A stretch of DNA of 64,000 bases from a virus. Positions 56,286-63,426 of the stretch are shown here, one piece after another. Each line of letters opens with the position of its first letter. Within the stretch, counting starts at the first letter, position 1. The DNA lies in IMG/VR virus record IMGVR_UViG_3300025584_000449, positions 1 through 64,000 of that record, one strand, 5' to 3'. Under the pieces are notes generated by a model that was given only the letters and a program-made list of their open reading frames with translations, did no database searches and was not told the origin of the DNA. The position numbers were made by a program, and so were the translations under genes.

Positions 56286-56546
56286 ATTTCTCTCTAACGT
56301 TACATGCTAAGATTATTAGCATCATGCATATCTTTTTAACATGTTGTAGTTTGCTAGAGACAGGAGTGGCGAAATATCTTACGCCTTAGTCTTTGAATTT
56401 GTATATTATATAAAAATATATAATACGCTACTCCCTTAAAATTAAAACTTAGTTACCTAACAGCTTCACTCATCAGTACAAGTACTGACTTCGGGTCTTT
56501 CGAGGGTTCTGGTTTGTAACTCTTACTACAACCCTTTTTTCAGAGG
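56286..56546 (-). ncRNA. Structured spacer between tRNA-Thr and tRNA-Ile
   Basis: About 260 bases without a gene. Two structured parts can be seen: 56363-56434, closed by GGAGTGGCG/CGCTACTCC and holding a perfect TATTATAT/ATATAATA hairpin, and a right part with TCAGTAC/GTACTGA and GGTTGTA/TACAAACC hairpins. It may be one RNA processed with the flanking tRNAs or two small RNAs. Confidence 0.4.
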
Positions 56547-56620
56547 TGCACGAAAATGGACTTGAACCATTGACCTTTCGGTTATCAGCCGAATGCTCTA
56601 ACCAACTGAGCTACCCGTGC
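56547..56620 (-). tRNA. tRNA-Ile(GAT)
   Basis: 74 nt. Acceptor GCACGGG/TTCGTGC with two G-U pairs, anticodon stem TTCGG/CCGAA, loop CTGATAA. Confidence 0.93.
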
Positions 56621-56630
56621 AACCAGCAAT

Positions 56631-56873
56631 TTAACAATCGCAGACTGGTTCATCAAGCTCACTAGTGCTAGGATCTGTGTCCAGCATCTTAGCAATGACT
56701 CTGTCAGTCATGTTGTTGGCCTGACGAGTTCTCTCTTTGTCAAGCTCTAGGATAACTCGCTTATTAACTGCTTTGTTATTTCTAGTGACCCATCTGTGGA
56801 TCATCTCAAAAATCTTCGAACGTAGTCCCTTAATATCTCCGACTTGCTCTTCAACAATACTTCTGATATCCAA
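56631..56873 (-). CDS. Hypothetical protein (80 aa)
   Basis: 80 residues, charged and helical (SKIFEMIHRWVTRNNKAVNKR, ELDKERTRQANNMTDRVIAK), ending CDC. It lies between tRNA-Tyr and tRNA-Ile. AGGAG lies seven bases upstream of the ATG. Function unknown. Confidence 0.6.
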   Translation of the reverse strand: MDIRSIVEEQVGDIKGLRSKIFEMIHRWVTRNNKAVNKRVILELDKERTRQANNMTDRVIAKMLDTDPSTSELDEPVCDC

Positions 56874-56898
56874 AGCATTTCTCCTGTTTATTGTTTGG

Positions 56899-56988
56899 TG
56901 TAGAGGGCAGGATTTGAACCTGCAGTGTTAGCTCTCGCATCATTCAGGGTTACAGCCTGACGCCTTCAACCAATTCGACCACCTCTAC
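56899..56988 (-). tRNA. tRNA-Tyr(GTA)
   Basis: 90 nt, class II with a long variable arm. Acceptor GTAGAGG/CCTCTAC, anticodon stem TCAGG/CCTGA, loop CTGTAAC. Confidence 0.93.
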
Positions 56989-56998
56989 ATTAGTTTAT

Positions 56999-57008
56999 TT
57001 CTTATACC
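56999..57008 (-). promoter_or_regulatory. GGTATAAGAA promoter-like element
   Basis: Minus strand GGTATAAGAA ten bases before tRNA-Tyr; it would start the unit tRNA-Tyr, the gene at 56873 and the tRNAs beyond. Confidence 0.6.
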
Positions 57009-57012
57009 TTAA

Positions 57013-57144
57013 TTATCCGGAACGTGTGGCACCACATACAGTGCATTTATAATCCTTCGCACCCTCGTTGTGGACTCTCTTTCCTTTTCCATACTTCTCA
57101 TCCTGATACTTATGCTTACAAGAGCATCTCATGATCTTACCCAA
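57013..57144 (-). CDS. Small zinc-ribbon protein (43 aa, TTG start)
   Basis: TTG at 57144 follows GGAGG by six bases. MGKIMRCSCKHKYQDEKYGK onward, then YKCTVCGATRSG: two Cys pairs (CSC and CTVC) form a rubredoxin-like or zinc-ribbon knuckle. An ATG four codons later is possible. Function unknown. Confidence 0.55.
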   Translation of the reverse strand: MGKIMRCSCKHKYQDEKYGKGKRVHNEGAKDYKCTVCGATRSG

Positions 57145-57145
57145 T

Positions 57146-57226
57146 TTATTCCTCCGGTCGTGAATTTTTAACAATAGCACCTATAAATACTAATAAAATA
57201 AACACTAAACTATAAATTATAATCAT
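57146..57226 (-). CDS. Single-span membrane micropeptide (26 aa)
   Basis: MIIIYSLVFILLVFIGAIV followed by KNSRPEE: one membrane helix and a short charged tail. It overlaps the end of the upstream gene by 17 bases and its stop is followed at once by the next gene. AGAAGAG lies upstream of the ATG. Operon-like packing supports it. Confidence 0.5.
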   Translation of the reverse strand: MIIIYSLVFILLVFIGAIVKNSRPEE

Positions 57227-57395
57227 TTTTCTCTTCTTTTGTTACTAACGATTTACGCCTTTCTACTTTAAACTTTGGTACTGCGTTACACCAAGGGCAA
57301 CTCCCGTGGTTTCTACAGGTTCTGTCAAAAGCTTTACATCCTCTATATGGTTTTCTCCAGTCTTTTCTATTCGGATAGACTTTATCAAATGACAC
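57210..57395 (-). CDS. Small cysteine-rich protein (61 aa, GTG start)
   Basis: GTG at 57395 follows GGAGG by seven bases. The sequence GCKAFDRTCRNHGSCPWCNAV has four cysteines and a His, a likely zinc site, between basic arms. No family is recognised. Confidence 0.6.
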   Translation of the reverse strand: MSFDKVYPNRKDWRKPYRGCKAFDRTCRNHGSCPWCNAVPKFKVERRKSLVTKEEKNDYNL

Positions 57396-57418
57396 TAAAC
57401 AACCTCCTAATTATAAGG

Positions 57419-57494
57419 CGGGAGCGACGAGACTCGAACTCGCAGTCGCCGGATCGACAGTCCGGTGCTTTACCAAAAGTTAAGCTACGCCCCC
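57419..57494 (-). tRNA. tRNA-Asp(GTC)
   Basis: 76 nt. Acceptor GGGGGCG/CGCTCCC with discriminator G, anticodon stem CCGGA/TCCGG, loop CTGTCGA. The D-loop is slightly long. Confidence 0.92.
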
Positions 57495-57498
57495 AAGG

Positions 57499-57571
57499 TG
57501 GCTTCGGGAGGGATTGAACCTCCGACGCCGGGATCTTCAATCCCGCGCTCTACCAACTGAGCTACAAAGCC
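57499..57571 (-). tRNA. tRNA-Phe(GAA)
   Basis: 73 nt. Acceptor GGCTTTG/CGAAGCC, anticodon stem CGGGA/TCCCG, loop TTGAAGA. Confidence 0.93.
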
Positions 57572-57574
57572 AAA

Positions 57575-57600
57575 AATCTCCAGTCCTTAGACCAGAGATT
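57575..57600 (-). terminator. Rho-independent terminator of HNH gene
   Basis: AATCTC/GAGATT outer and GTC/GAC inner stems, followed on the minus strand by TTTTTGG. It lies just beyond the stop at 57626. Confidence 0.75.
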
Positions 57601-57625
57601 ATACTAAAAAATAATATATATAAAT

Positions 57626-58045
57626 CTACGGCTTAGGATCAATATAATCTCTTCTGTGCTCTTCGTAATGTAAAATATGGTGACAATTCGAACATAATAA
57701 TATGCATTTGTCTAATTCCTTCTTTAGTGAAGTCCATTTACGAGTTAAGCCGATAGAGGATATCGGAAAAGATTTTTGTTTGGGGTCCACGTGGTGGAAT
57801 GTGAGTGCTGCACGATGTTGGTCATATCCGCACTTTTCACATTTACCCCCTTTGTAAGCAATAGCTTTTAATTTAGATTGGTGTCTTCTTTTAGACACAC
57901 CGAATTTATTTTTACATGACTTAGAGCAAAAACGTTGTTGTTTACCCTCTAAAAGAGTTTCACACCAAATGCATTTTTTAAGCTGGCCATTCTTCTTGCC
58001 ATTCTTACCATTCTTGCCGTTGCGATGTCCGTTAGTTCGACTCAT
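57626..58045 (-). CDS. HNH homing endonuclease
   Basis: 139 residues. A basic Gly/Asn/Lys N-terminus (NGHRNGKNGKNGKKNG) precedes a Cys knuckle (CIWCETLLEGKQQRFCSKSC) and an HNH motif (CEKCGYDQHRAALTFHHVDP, LLCSNCHHILH). It is a close paralogue of the gene at 37822, with its own promoter and terminator. Confidence 0.87.
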   Translation of the reverse strand: MSRTNGHRNGKNGKNGKKNGQLKKCIWCETLLEGKQQRFCSKSCKNKFGVSKRRHQSKLKAIAYKGGKCEKCGYDQHRAALTFHHVDPKQKSFPISSIGLTRKWTSLKKELDKCILLCSNCHHILHYEEHRRDYIDPKP

Positions 58046-58051
58046 ATAATT

Positions 58052-58080
58052 AATATATGAAGCGAGTTAGCTCTTGTCAA
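58052..58080 (-). promoter_or_regulatory. sigma70 promoter for HNH gene
   Basis: Minus strand TTGACA (58080-58075), 17 bases, TATATT (58057-58052), directly before the start at 58045; the start codon falls close to the expected transcription start. Confidence 0.75.
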
Positions 58081-58091
58081 GAAAAAAAGAT

Positions 58092-58117
58092 AAAAAAGGG
58101 GTGTTAACCCCTTTTTT
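58092..58117. terminator. Rho-independent terminator
   Basis: AAAAAAGGGG and CCCCTTTTTT with a short loop; ends the gene at 58136 on the minus strand. Confidence 0.92.
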
Positions 58118-58135
58118 AAAACAACTGTCCTATGC

Positions 58136-58471
58136 CTATCGGTGCTTCCTTTGAAGTAGCATGTAAGACTTACGGACATGCTTGAAGTCGTCGTCGGTCT
58201 CGGCTTCTTTGATACCTGAGATGAGTTCATCGACTTCCTCGATGTCGTCCTCGTCCTCGAGGGACCCCTTGAACGCATTGAGCTTGTCAACCATCTTGTT
58301 GGTGAGAACCTCAACGCGTTTCTCACTCGCCATGTTCCCGACAGCTTCGGCGGCTTTATAGCCAAGCATTACACCAAACACTGCAAACAGCGTTGTGGTG
58401 AAGGCGGCAACAACGCTGCCACCAAGTTCTGACATAGTATAGCTTCCGCTACTATGATCTATCTGTTGCAT
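58136..58471 (-). CDS. Membrane-anchored acidic protein
   Basis: 111 residues from the ATG at 58471, which follows AAGGAG by six bases. One membrane segment (about 18-40, GSVVAAFTTTLFAVFGVMLGYK) is followed by a charged, acidic helix region (GSLEDEDDIEEVDELISGIK). It is richer in G and C than its neighbours. It is framed by a GGTATAAGAA element and a strong terminator, so it is a single-gene unit. Function unknown; the topology would fit a membrane regulator or holin-like protein. Confidence 0.65.
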   Translation of the reverse strand: MQQIDHSSGSYTMSELGGSVVAAFTTTLFAVFGVMLGYKAAEAVGNMASEKRVEVLTNKMVDKLNAFKGSLEDEDDIEEVDELISGIKEAETDDDFKHVRKSYMLLQRKHR

Positions 58472-58509
58472 TGGTAACTCCTTGTTAATGTGTTAGATCT
58501 ACCACATTA

Positions 58510-58519
58510 TTCTTATACC
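58510..58519 (-). promoter_or_regulatory. GGTATAAGAA promoter-like element
   Basis: Minus strand GGTATAAGAA 38 bases before the start at 58471; the only gene behind it is terminated at 58092. Confidence 0.65.
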
Positions 58520-58555
58520 TATTTTAAGCTAAAAAATTTTGAATTATAGCTAAAA

Positions 58556-58575
58556 AAGACCTCAATTGAGGTCTT
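58556..58575 (-). terminator. Terminator of the long-RNA/tRNA-Leu unit
   Basis: AAGACCTC-AATT-GAGGTCTT, followed on the minus strand by TTTTTT. It lies 5 bases beyond tRNA-Leu. Confidence 0.9.
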
Positions 58576-58579
58576 GCGG

Positions 58580-58663
58580 TACCGGTACCCGGACTTGAAC
58601 CGGGACGCCCATGACGGGCAACGGATTTTAAGTCCGTAGTGTCTGCCATTCCACCATACCGGC
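58580..58663 (-). tRNA. tRNA-Leu(TAA)
   Basis: 84 nt, class II. Acceptor GCCGGTA/TACCGGT, anticodon stem ACGGA/TCCGT, loop CTTAAAA, variable arm TGCCCGTCATGGGCG. It is the 3' part of a transcript that begins with long noncoding RNA 3. Confidence 0.93.
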
Positions 58664-59519
58664 ATATCCAAATAGTGAGTAACCTGAGATTATGGTTCCT
58701 CGTCTGATGACCTTTCGCACTCCGTACAGAACAAGGGCAACCCATTCCTTAAAGGCTTATCCACTAGAATTTCTCCTAGTATTCATCACTGGCTGATATT
58801 TAAGGCTATCACTACCTATCACCCTGATTAGCTTACGCCACTCCAACACACTTGACCCTGGCCAGGGCTTCGAATGTTATCATGACGACCTCTCTTTTGC
58901 CTTGCGAGCTAGGAGAGACTGTACGACTCTGAGAGCTACAGTGTTAGCCAGCTTCTTGAATCGGGGCGTGTCAGAACTTTTGCTTTATATTAGTTTGAAA
59001 TAACCATTTCAAGTGGTGATCCTTTTTGATCATGACCGGCGCTGACTTCCCTTTATACAACTTTCGAAGTACAAAATAGGAACCAGCCACTGACTCTGGG
59101 GTTAGCAGATTCGATGGTATACTATCACAGCCTTCTCAGGCTACGATTTATATAACAATGCCATTAAGCTCTAACTACAACCTGCAGCTCGAACAAAATA
59201 ACTTATATCCTTAGTACGAGTTTCTTCCGTTGGTCAAGGCTCGTAGGTGACCAAACCCACGACGCACTGCAATAGTGCTTACCTCTTTGGAATTCCCTCC
59301 CGCTAGATCCACATTACATGAATCAACCTCGCCCTGAAGGCGGCCCAGCATCAGATTGAAGTCCTAAAGACGCAGTGCATAAATGTTCCGACACAGTCAG
59401 ACTGTGCTGGCGAGAATAGCATCACCTATTCCCCTTTTCCAATGTCACCATTGGTATTCTAACGACATCATGCTGCCGTCGAGCCAATTAGTTTAAAAAC
59501 TAATGACTCGAATGTAAGA
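58664..59519 (-). ncRNA. Long structured noncoding RNA candidate 3 (about 855 nt)
   Basis: No gene fits. On the minus strand it starts after GGTATAAGAA with a strong hairpin (CGAG...CTCG enclosing ATTAGTTT/AAACTAAT, 59487-59504). Further perfect stems lie at 59439-59454 (CCAATG/CATTGG) and 59392-59406 (CACAGT/ACTGTG). It runs without a break into tRNA-Leu(TAA), and one terminator (58556) ends both. Size, single promoter, rich structure and tRNA junction resemble giant phage RNAs such as GOLLD and ROOL, but class membership is unproven. Confidence 0.7.
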
Positions 59520-59529
59520 TTCTTATACC
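59520..59529 (-). promoter_or_regulatory. GGTATAAGAA promoter-like element
   Basis: Minus strand GGTATAAGAA directly before long noncoding RNA 3 and just after the stop of the gene at 59538. Confidence 0.65.
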
Positions 59530-59537
59530 AGAATTTA

Positions 59538-59996
59538 TTAAAAAATTAATAAACCCTTTTTGACTCCCCAATTATTTGCTTCTTCTCTAGTAGGATGCCA
59601 GATATCAACGTAGTCTTTATATCTTTTATTCATAGCATCCTCTACTATAAATGGACCTAGAGAATCTCCATCTATAATAATATAAATCTCATGTCCCCAA
59701 TCAAATGGGGCTTCAGCATCAAACTTCTTTAGTAGATTTCTACTGAGAGCTATCACTCCCCGCTCTACACGTTTATTTGATGCAGTGATAAATGGATCAT
59801 CATCACATTGGTCAACTGTAGAAGAATAAGCAGTAATAGTTACTGGAATAGTTACTATCTCTACTGTGTCCACTACCGCTGGAACAACAGTAATTAATGT
59901 GTCTGCCATAGCCTCTTGGGTTGGCAATACTTTACTGGAAGTCACAGGTATAGATAATATAAATAATAATACTATAAAAATCAAATAAATTTTCAT
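59538..59996 (-). CDS. Exported 3D-domain (RlpA/MltA-like) protein
   Basis: 152 residues. An N-terminal signal peptide or anchor (MKIYLIFIVLLFILSIPVTSS) is followed by a 3D domain: TAYSSTVDQCDDDPFITASN, RGVIALSRNLL, FDWGHEIYI and FIVEDAMNKRYKDYVDIW, with the three conserved aspartates. 3D domains occur in peptidoglycan-acting proteins. It may modify the wall during infection or lysis. It overlaps the deaminase gene by one base. Confidence 0.8.
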   Translation of the reverse strand: MKIYLIFIVLLFILSIPVTSSKVLPTQEAMADTLITVVPAVVDTVEIVTIPVTITAYSSTVDQCDDDPFITASNKRVERGVIALSRNLLKKFDAEAPFDWGHEIYIIIDGDSLGPFIVEDAMNKRYKDYVDIWHPTREEANNWGVKKGLLIF

Positions 59997-60424
59997 TATT
60001 CCTCAATTATATCCACTTTTATGTTACAATCCATTAAGTATTGCACTCCATCAGGACATGCATCTTGGTTTCTAGCCTGTTTGTTATAGCATACTACGCG
60101 CACTATACCTACATTAGCAATAGATTTAGCACAATACATGCAAGGTCTAACGGTTACATATATTGTTGCTCCTTCTAAGGCTTTACCACCTTCCTTAGCT
60201 AAATACTCTATTGCGTTTGTTTCTGAATGTATTTCATCTAGCTCATAGGATCCTTCTCTTTTATCTTTACCTAGCTTAGGATCCCAACCATTATATCCTG
60301 TAGAAATAGTTCTATTATTCTTGATAATAGCTGCTCCTACTTGAAATGGTACTTTAGATCGTCGAGCATACACCTTTGCTACATCCATATGTGTTTCATC
60401 CCAAGATGGTCTACTATCTATCAT
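59996..60424 (-). CDS. dCMP deaminase
   Basis: 142 residues of the zinc cytidine/deoxycytidylate deaminase fold. Zinc and catalytic residues: H66 and E68 in IHSETNA, C95 and C98 in RPCMYC. The N-terminus (SWDETHMDVAKVYARRSKVP) is typical of dCMP deaminases. It makes dUMP for ThyX (38891), so the two supply dTTP. It overlaps both neighbours by a few bases. Confidence 0.93.
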   Translation of the reverse strand: MIDSRPSWDETHMDVAKVYARRSKVPFQVGAAIIKNNRTISTGYNGWDPKLGKDKREGSYELDEIHSETNAIEYLAKEGGKALEGATIYVTVRPCMYCAKSIANVGIVRVVCYNKQARNQDACPDGVQYLMDCNIKVDIIEE

Positions 60425-61209
60425 GGTGTTTTAATCCTTAATAGGCTACCCCATGGGTTGCATATTTTTTGATAGTCACACCATTTACATAAGAACTGTG
60501 CATTCTTTTCAAACTCGTTAGACTCTATGGACCGAAGAATGGAAGACCACACATCATCCATTTTACGAATAGGGATATCCTTCGTAACTGTTTCATCATC
60601 CTCAATCATATACTGTTTGATGTTAACTCTAAAGGGAGGTTCTGATTGTTGCATGACTAGTATCTTAGATGTTGGCAGTTTATCCCATCCAGGCTTTTTT
60701 ACCAACGGTTTCTTTTGCAATACACTTTCATGCCACACAGACTCATACAGTTCGAGCTGATCTAAGTATTTCTTTGGATAGGGTTTCTTTCCAGTCTTTA
60801 TCTCTATGAGGTGTATGTTGCCATCAGCATCCATACCAACTATATCAATAAACCCTTTAATAATTAAACCAACAGGGGTAACAAAATTAAACTCTACTTC
60901 ATTCATTTGGAACTGAGCAATTGCGTTGTCATACACACTAGTGTCAGCTTCAGTCCACGCATGTTGTAGTTCTTGAAGTAAAGTTAGTGTTTCTATTCCA
61001 GCAGCTTTTTCAAATTCCTCTTCAGACATATATGGGTCATCTTGTAGCCACCCATGAAATGCATTACCAAGATGTAGGAAATAGCTTAGAGGAGCTTTCT
61101 CCACTGGTGTCTTCCATACTTTACGGTGAGCGAATTTGTGCGCACATGATTTATACTCCTTCATCGCACTAAAAGACATGTGCGGAGGAATGTTATTTAG
61201 ATTTGACAT
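60421..61209 (-). CDS. PD-(D/E)XK nuclease, Cas4/RecB-like, iron-sulfur
   Basis: 262 residues. FSAMKEYKSCAHKFAHRK gives the first Cys (C22); KGFIDIVGMDADGNIHLIEI and then KTGK form the D...E-x-K nuclease core; the C-terminal CKWCDYQKIC gives three more Cys, so an iron-sulfur cluster as in Cas4 and AddB is likely. QLELYESV is the QxxxY motif. It is probably an exonuclease in recombination or host DNA breakdown. No CRISPR array is present. It overlaps the next small gene by 17 bases. Confidence 0.88.
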   Translation of the reverse strand: MSNLNNIPPHMSFSAMKEYKSCAHKFAHRKVWKTPVEKAPLSYFLHLGNAFHGWLQDDPYMSEEEFEKAAGIETLTLLQELQHAWTEADTSVYDNAIAQFQMNEVEFNFVTPVGLIIKGFIDIVGMDADGNIHLIEIKTGKKPYPKKYLDQLELYESVWHESVLQKKPLVKKPGWDKLPTSKILVMQQSEPPFRVNIKQYMIEDDETVTKDIPIRKMDDVWSSILRSIESNEFEKNAQFLCKWCDYQKICNPWGSLLRIKTP

Positions 61210-61393
61210 TTACTTTGCGTTTCTTTCTTTTCGTTCTCTTTGGCTGTGCTATGCCTGCATAAAATTTCTTTATGCTCTCTGATTCAGCGACATCACCAGC
61301 AATGCCCCCGCAAGCAGGGCACTTTGGCATTTTTGCTGGTTTTGTTTTTAGTGACCAGTCATTACCACACGCACAAATGTATATGTATATCAT
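61193..61393 (-). CDS. Small zinc-ribbon protein
   Basis: 66 residues with CACGNDW and KCPACGG (two Cys pairs, zinc ribbon), and a very basic tail (PKRTKRKKRKVNVKSK) that could bind nucleic acid. It lies between the nuclease and another zinc protein in one operon. Confidence 0.65.
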   Translation of the reverse strand: MIYIYICACGNDWSLKTKPAKMPKCPACGGIAGDVAESESIKKFYAGIAQPKRTKRKKRKVNVKSK

Positions 61394-61780
61394 CTACATA
61401 AACTCTTGTGCTTGCGCTGATAAATTAACCGTTGCTTTGAACTCAAAACTTTTCATCGTGTATTCATGTCCACATTGAGGGCAAAGAATTTTTATAGCCC
61501 ACCAACTGTAGAGCCTATGATAAAACTTTATGATCTCTGGAAGTCCGCCCTTACCACATTCATCACAAGAGGTCATGATAGTGGCATGCTTGTGTGGAAC
61601 AAGGGTAGCTTCTTCTTGAATCATATGTTTTAATCGTAGAAGTTCTCTCTCAGTATTATCCAACTCATCAAAAAGTTTTTTTGCTGCTTCAACTATTTGC
61701 TTTTGTTTAGCCTTTTCCCTCTTAGCAAGATTAAGGGCTTTATTAACTTCTTTTTCAGTGAATTCACTCAGATCGGACAT
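61394..61780 (-). CDS. Coiled-coil zinc-ribbon protein
   Basis: 128 residues. The N-terminal half is a coiled coil (REKAKQKQIVEAAKKLFDEL), the C-terminal half has CDECGKGG and CPQCGHEY, a zinc ribbon. The stop is directly followed by the previous gene's start. Possibly a regulator or DNA metabolism accessory. Confidence 0.62.
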   Translation of the reverse strand: MSDLSEFTEKEVNKALNLAKREKAKQKQIVEAAKKLFDELDNTERELLRLKHMIQEEATLVPHKHATIMTSCDECGKGGLPEIIKFYHRLYSWWAIKILCPQCGHEYTMKSFEFKATVNLSAQAQEFM

Positions 61781-61783
61781 TGT

Positions 61784-62137
61784 TTAAACCTCGATTGTTG
61801 CAGCTTCGATACTTCTCGGCCTAACGCCCATTTCTGTTAAGAATTCTGTGATGTCTTTTCTAAGGGTAATGTCAACATCGTTAGGAAGATCTACGGTGAC
61901 GCCGTATTCTTTGCTGTTAGTGCGGCCCTCAGCTTTGATTCTACCTTTGGACTTAATGAAGTGATCATTGGTAGAACAAATAGATACAGCATAAAAAACT
62001 TTCCGCTCTACATCGTCTACTCTAAAGCATTCCGTGTAAGCCCTAGCTTCGTTTGCAGTGCCGCAATAACAAACTGTAGCGTCTACTGCATGAGGTGTCT
62101 CAAACCTGATATGGTTAAAAAATGTTAATGATTTCAT
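61784..62137 (-). CDS. Hypothetical protein (117 aa)
   Basis: 117 residues with alternating strands (VERKVFYAVSICSTNDHFIK) and several Cys (CYC, CF, C). No motif is recognised. It has a good TTATGA-type junction with its neighbours in the operon that starts at 62679. Confidence 0.58.
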   Translation of the reverse strand: MKSLTFFNHIRFETPHAVDATVCYCGTANEARAYTECFRVDDVERKVFYAVSICSTNDHFIKSKGRIKAEGRTNSKEYGVTVDLPNDVDITLRKDITEFLTEMGVRPRSIEAATIEV

Positions 62138-62139
62138 AA

Positions 62140-62679
62140 TTATCTCCGAACAATTTTATAAGGTGTTCCCATTTTGGGATGTAATTCAATGTCATACCAA
62201 AAATAATTGCTTGACATCTTTTTTATTGTTTCTTCTGGTACTTTGTGTACGTTGCGTTTGGTCAATTCATCTAACAAAGATTTAGTAAATTTTACACCCT
62301 TTTTCTTAAAAAGGTCTTCGTGCATATCTACTATCTCTACTGTATATCCCATTTTGTGTAAATCAAAATATACATTCATCTCACTTATAGAGATGTTCGT
62401 GTTATCTATAATAACTATGTCAGTCTTTTCATATACAGCAGAATGTGCTTTATAAAAACAAGACTGGTGAGCTTGACCGGCACGACTTTTAACGTACCTA
62501 TACTCACCAGTCTCTTTATCAATATGATGATCGTCAGCAGAACATACCACAACAGATTTTTTATCTTTCTTTGCGGCCTCTATTAGTTCTTTTACTTTAG
62601 TGGATTTACCAGAACCAGGAAGCCCCCTCATGATAACAATCTTTGGTAATATTCTCTTTTCTTTCTTATCTTTTGTCAC
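62140..62679 (-). CDS. P-loop kinase (polynucleotide-kinase/N4BP2-like)
   Basis: 179 residues from GTG at 62679. Walker A GLPGSGKST (19-27), SADDHHIDKETGEYR, and IVIIDNTNISISEM, the DNTN motif of the AAA_33 (Pnk-type) kinases. It resembles the kinase half of phage polynucleotide kinases without a phosphatase domain. It may phosphorylate RNA or DNA 5' ends, which would help repair cleaved tRNAs when paired with a ligase. Confidence 0.85.
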   Translation of the reverse strand: MTKDKKEKRILPKIVIMRGLPGSGKSTKVKELIEAAKKDKKSVVVCSADDHHIDKETGEYRYVKSRAGQAHQSCFYKAHSAVYEKTDIVIIDNTNISISEMNVYFDLHKMGYTVEIVDMHEDLFKKKGVKFTKSLLDELTKRNVHKVPEETIKKMSSNYFWYDIELHPKMGTPYKIVRR

Positions 62680-62742
62680 TACGGTATAATCCTTATGTTA
62701 ATATAAAGAAAATGTTGAGTATGTCATCACTCAATCCTATAT

Positions 62743-62752
62743 TTCTTATACC
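62743..62752 (-). promoter_or_regulatory. GGTATAAGAA promoter-like element
   Basis: Minus strand GGTATAAGAA 64 bases before the P-loop kinase gene, at the stop codon of the gene at 62754. Confidence 0.62.
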
Positions 62753-62753
62753 G

Positions 62754-62927
62754 CTAAAAAGAAGGTTTTTGACCTGTCATAGTCAGCCAACAACGCTTCC
62801 AGAAAGGCTTAGACTTGTATCGTCTTTTCTCTAATCTTATACTCCAACAATTGTTTGGATTAGAATGAACAATGCCTTTTCGCTCCTCTTTCCTTCTGCG
62901 CTTTTGTATAAACTCATCAGTATTCAT
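62754..62927 (-). CDS. Small basic protein (57 aa)
   Basis: 57 residues, MNTDEFIQKRRRKEERKG onward, then VHSNPNNCWSIRLEKRRYKS and WKRCWLTMTGQKPSF; strongly basic and Trp-containing. GAGG lies six bases before the ATG. A leader with a perfect hairpin (AGAGCT/AGCTCT, 62949-62974) and a host-type promoter at 63032-63060 lie upstream. It is likely an early protein; it might bind nucleic acid or inhibit a host enzyme. Confidence 0.58.
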   Translation of the reverse strand: MNTDEFIQKRRRKEERKGIVHSNPNNCWSIRLEKRRYKSKPFWKRCWLTMTGQKPSF

Positions 62928-63031
62928 ACTACCTCGCTTGTTAGGGCAGAGCTAACTCATTATGAGTAGCTCTCTTAGAGAAGATGTCCTAAATAATAGA
63001 CAGTGTTCTCCGTGCTGCTAGATAACCTTTT

Positions 63032-63060
63032 AATATAAGAAAATACATATAAAAAGTCAA
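63032..63060 (-). promoter_or_regulatory. sigma70-like promoter
   Basis: Minus strand TTGACT (63060-63055), 17 bases, TATATT (63037-63032). It is about 105 bases ahead of the start at 62927. Confidence 0.72.
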
Positions 63061-63086
63061 GAGAGACCTGTAAATACAGGTCCCTC
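63061..63086. terminator. Hairpin terminator
   Basis: GAGAGACCTGTA and TACAGGTCCCTC, with a T tract to the right on the plus strand. On the minus strand it ends the unit at 63095 and leads directly into the next promoter. Confidence 0.7.
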
Positions 63087-63094
63087 TTTTTAAG

Positions 63095-63274
63095 TTACAG
63101 TTTGTTCATATGACTACAAATCGGATTATACGGGCTATCCAGTAGTTCTGGATGATCTCGCAAATCCGCCTCTTGCTCAGTTGTAATGTACCTTGGAGGT
63201 TCATAGAAGTCGTCAATAATGACTAGTTCTTCATGATCAACCAAGGCCCCACCAATCACAACTGTATCTGTCAT
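63095..63274 (-). CDS. Small acidic protein (59 aa)
   Basis: 59 residues: MTDTVVIGGALVDHEELVII onward, then DDFYEPPRYITTEQEADLRD and a short tail. Acidic with one strand-rich part. It lies behind a GGTATAAGAA element and before a terminator, a single-gene unit. Function unknown. Confidence 0.55.
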   Translation of the reverse strand: MTDTVVIGGALVDHEELVIIDDFYEPPRYITTEQEADLRDHPELLDSPYNPICSHMNKL

Positions 63275-63328
63275 ACTCTGACCTACCCTTGTGCTTCTAA
63301 ACTTTTAAAACGACACTACCACTTAAAG

Positions 63329-63338
63329 TTCTTATACC
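63329..63338 (-). promoter_or_regulatory. GGTATAAGAA promoter-like element
   Basis: Minus strand GGTATAAGAA 54 bases before the start at 63274. Confidence 0.6.
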
Positions 63339-63426
63339 CTAAAAGAAGGAGAGAGATTTCTCTCTCTCCTCCCGAGGAGAGGCCGGTAGGTAGATATTAG
63401 GAGCACCAACATCTTAACCTCTCACT

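Noticed and set aside
58664-59519. RNase P RNA, full tmRNA or rRNA fragment
   Set aside because: The GAGGAAAGTCC block of RNase P RNA, the tmRNA 5' and 3' ends and conserved rRNA blocks were not found.
60421-61209. Cas4 as part of a CRISPR system
   Set aside because: No other cas gene or repeat array is in the window; the PD-(D/E)XK iron-sulfur fold is common in phage recombination.
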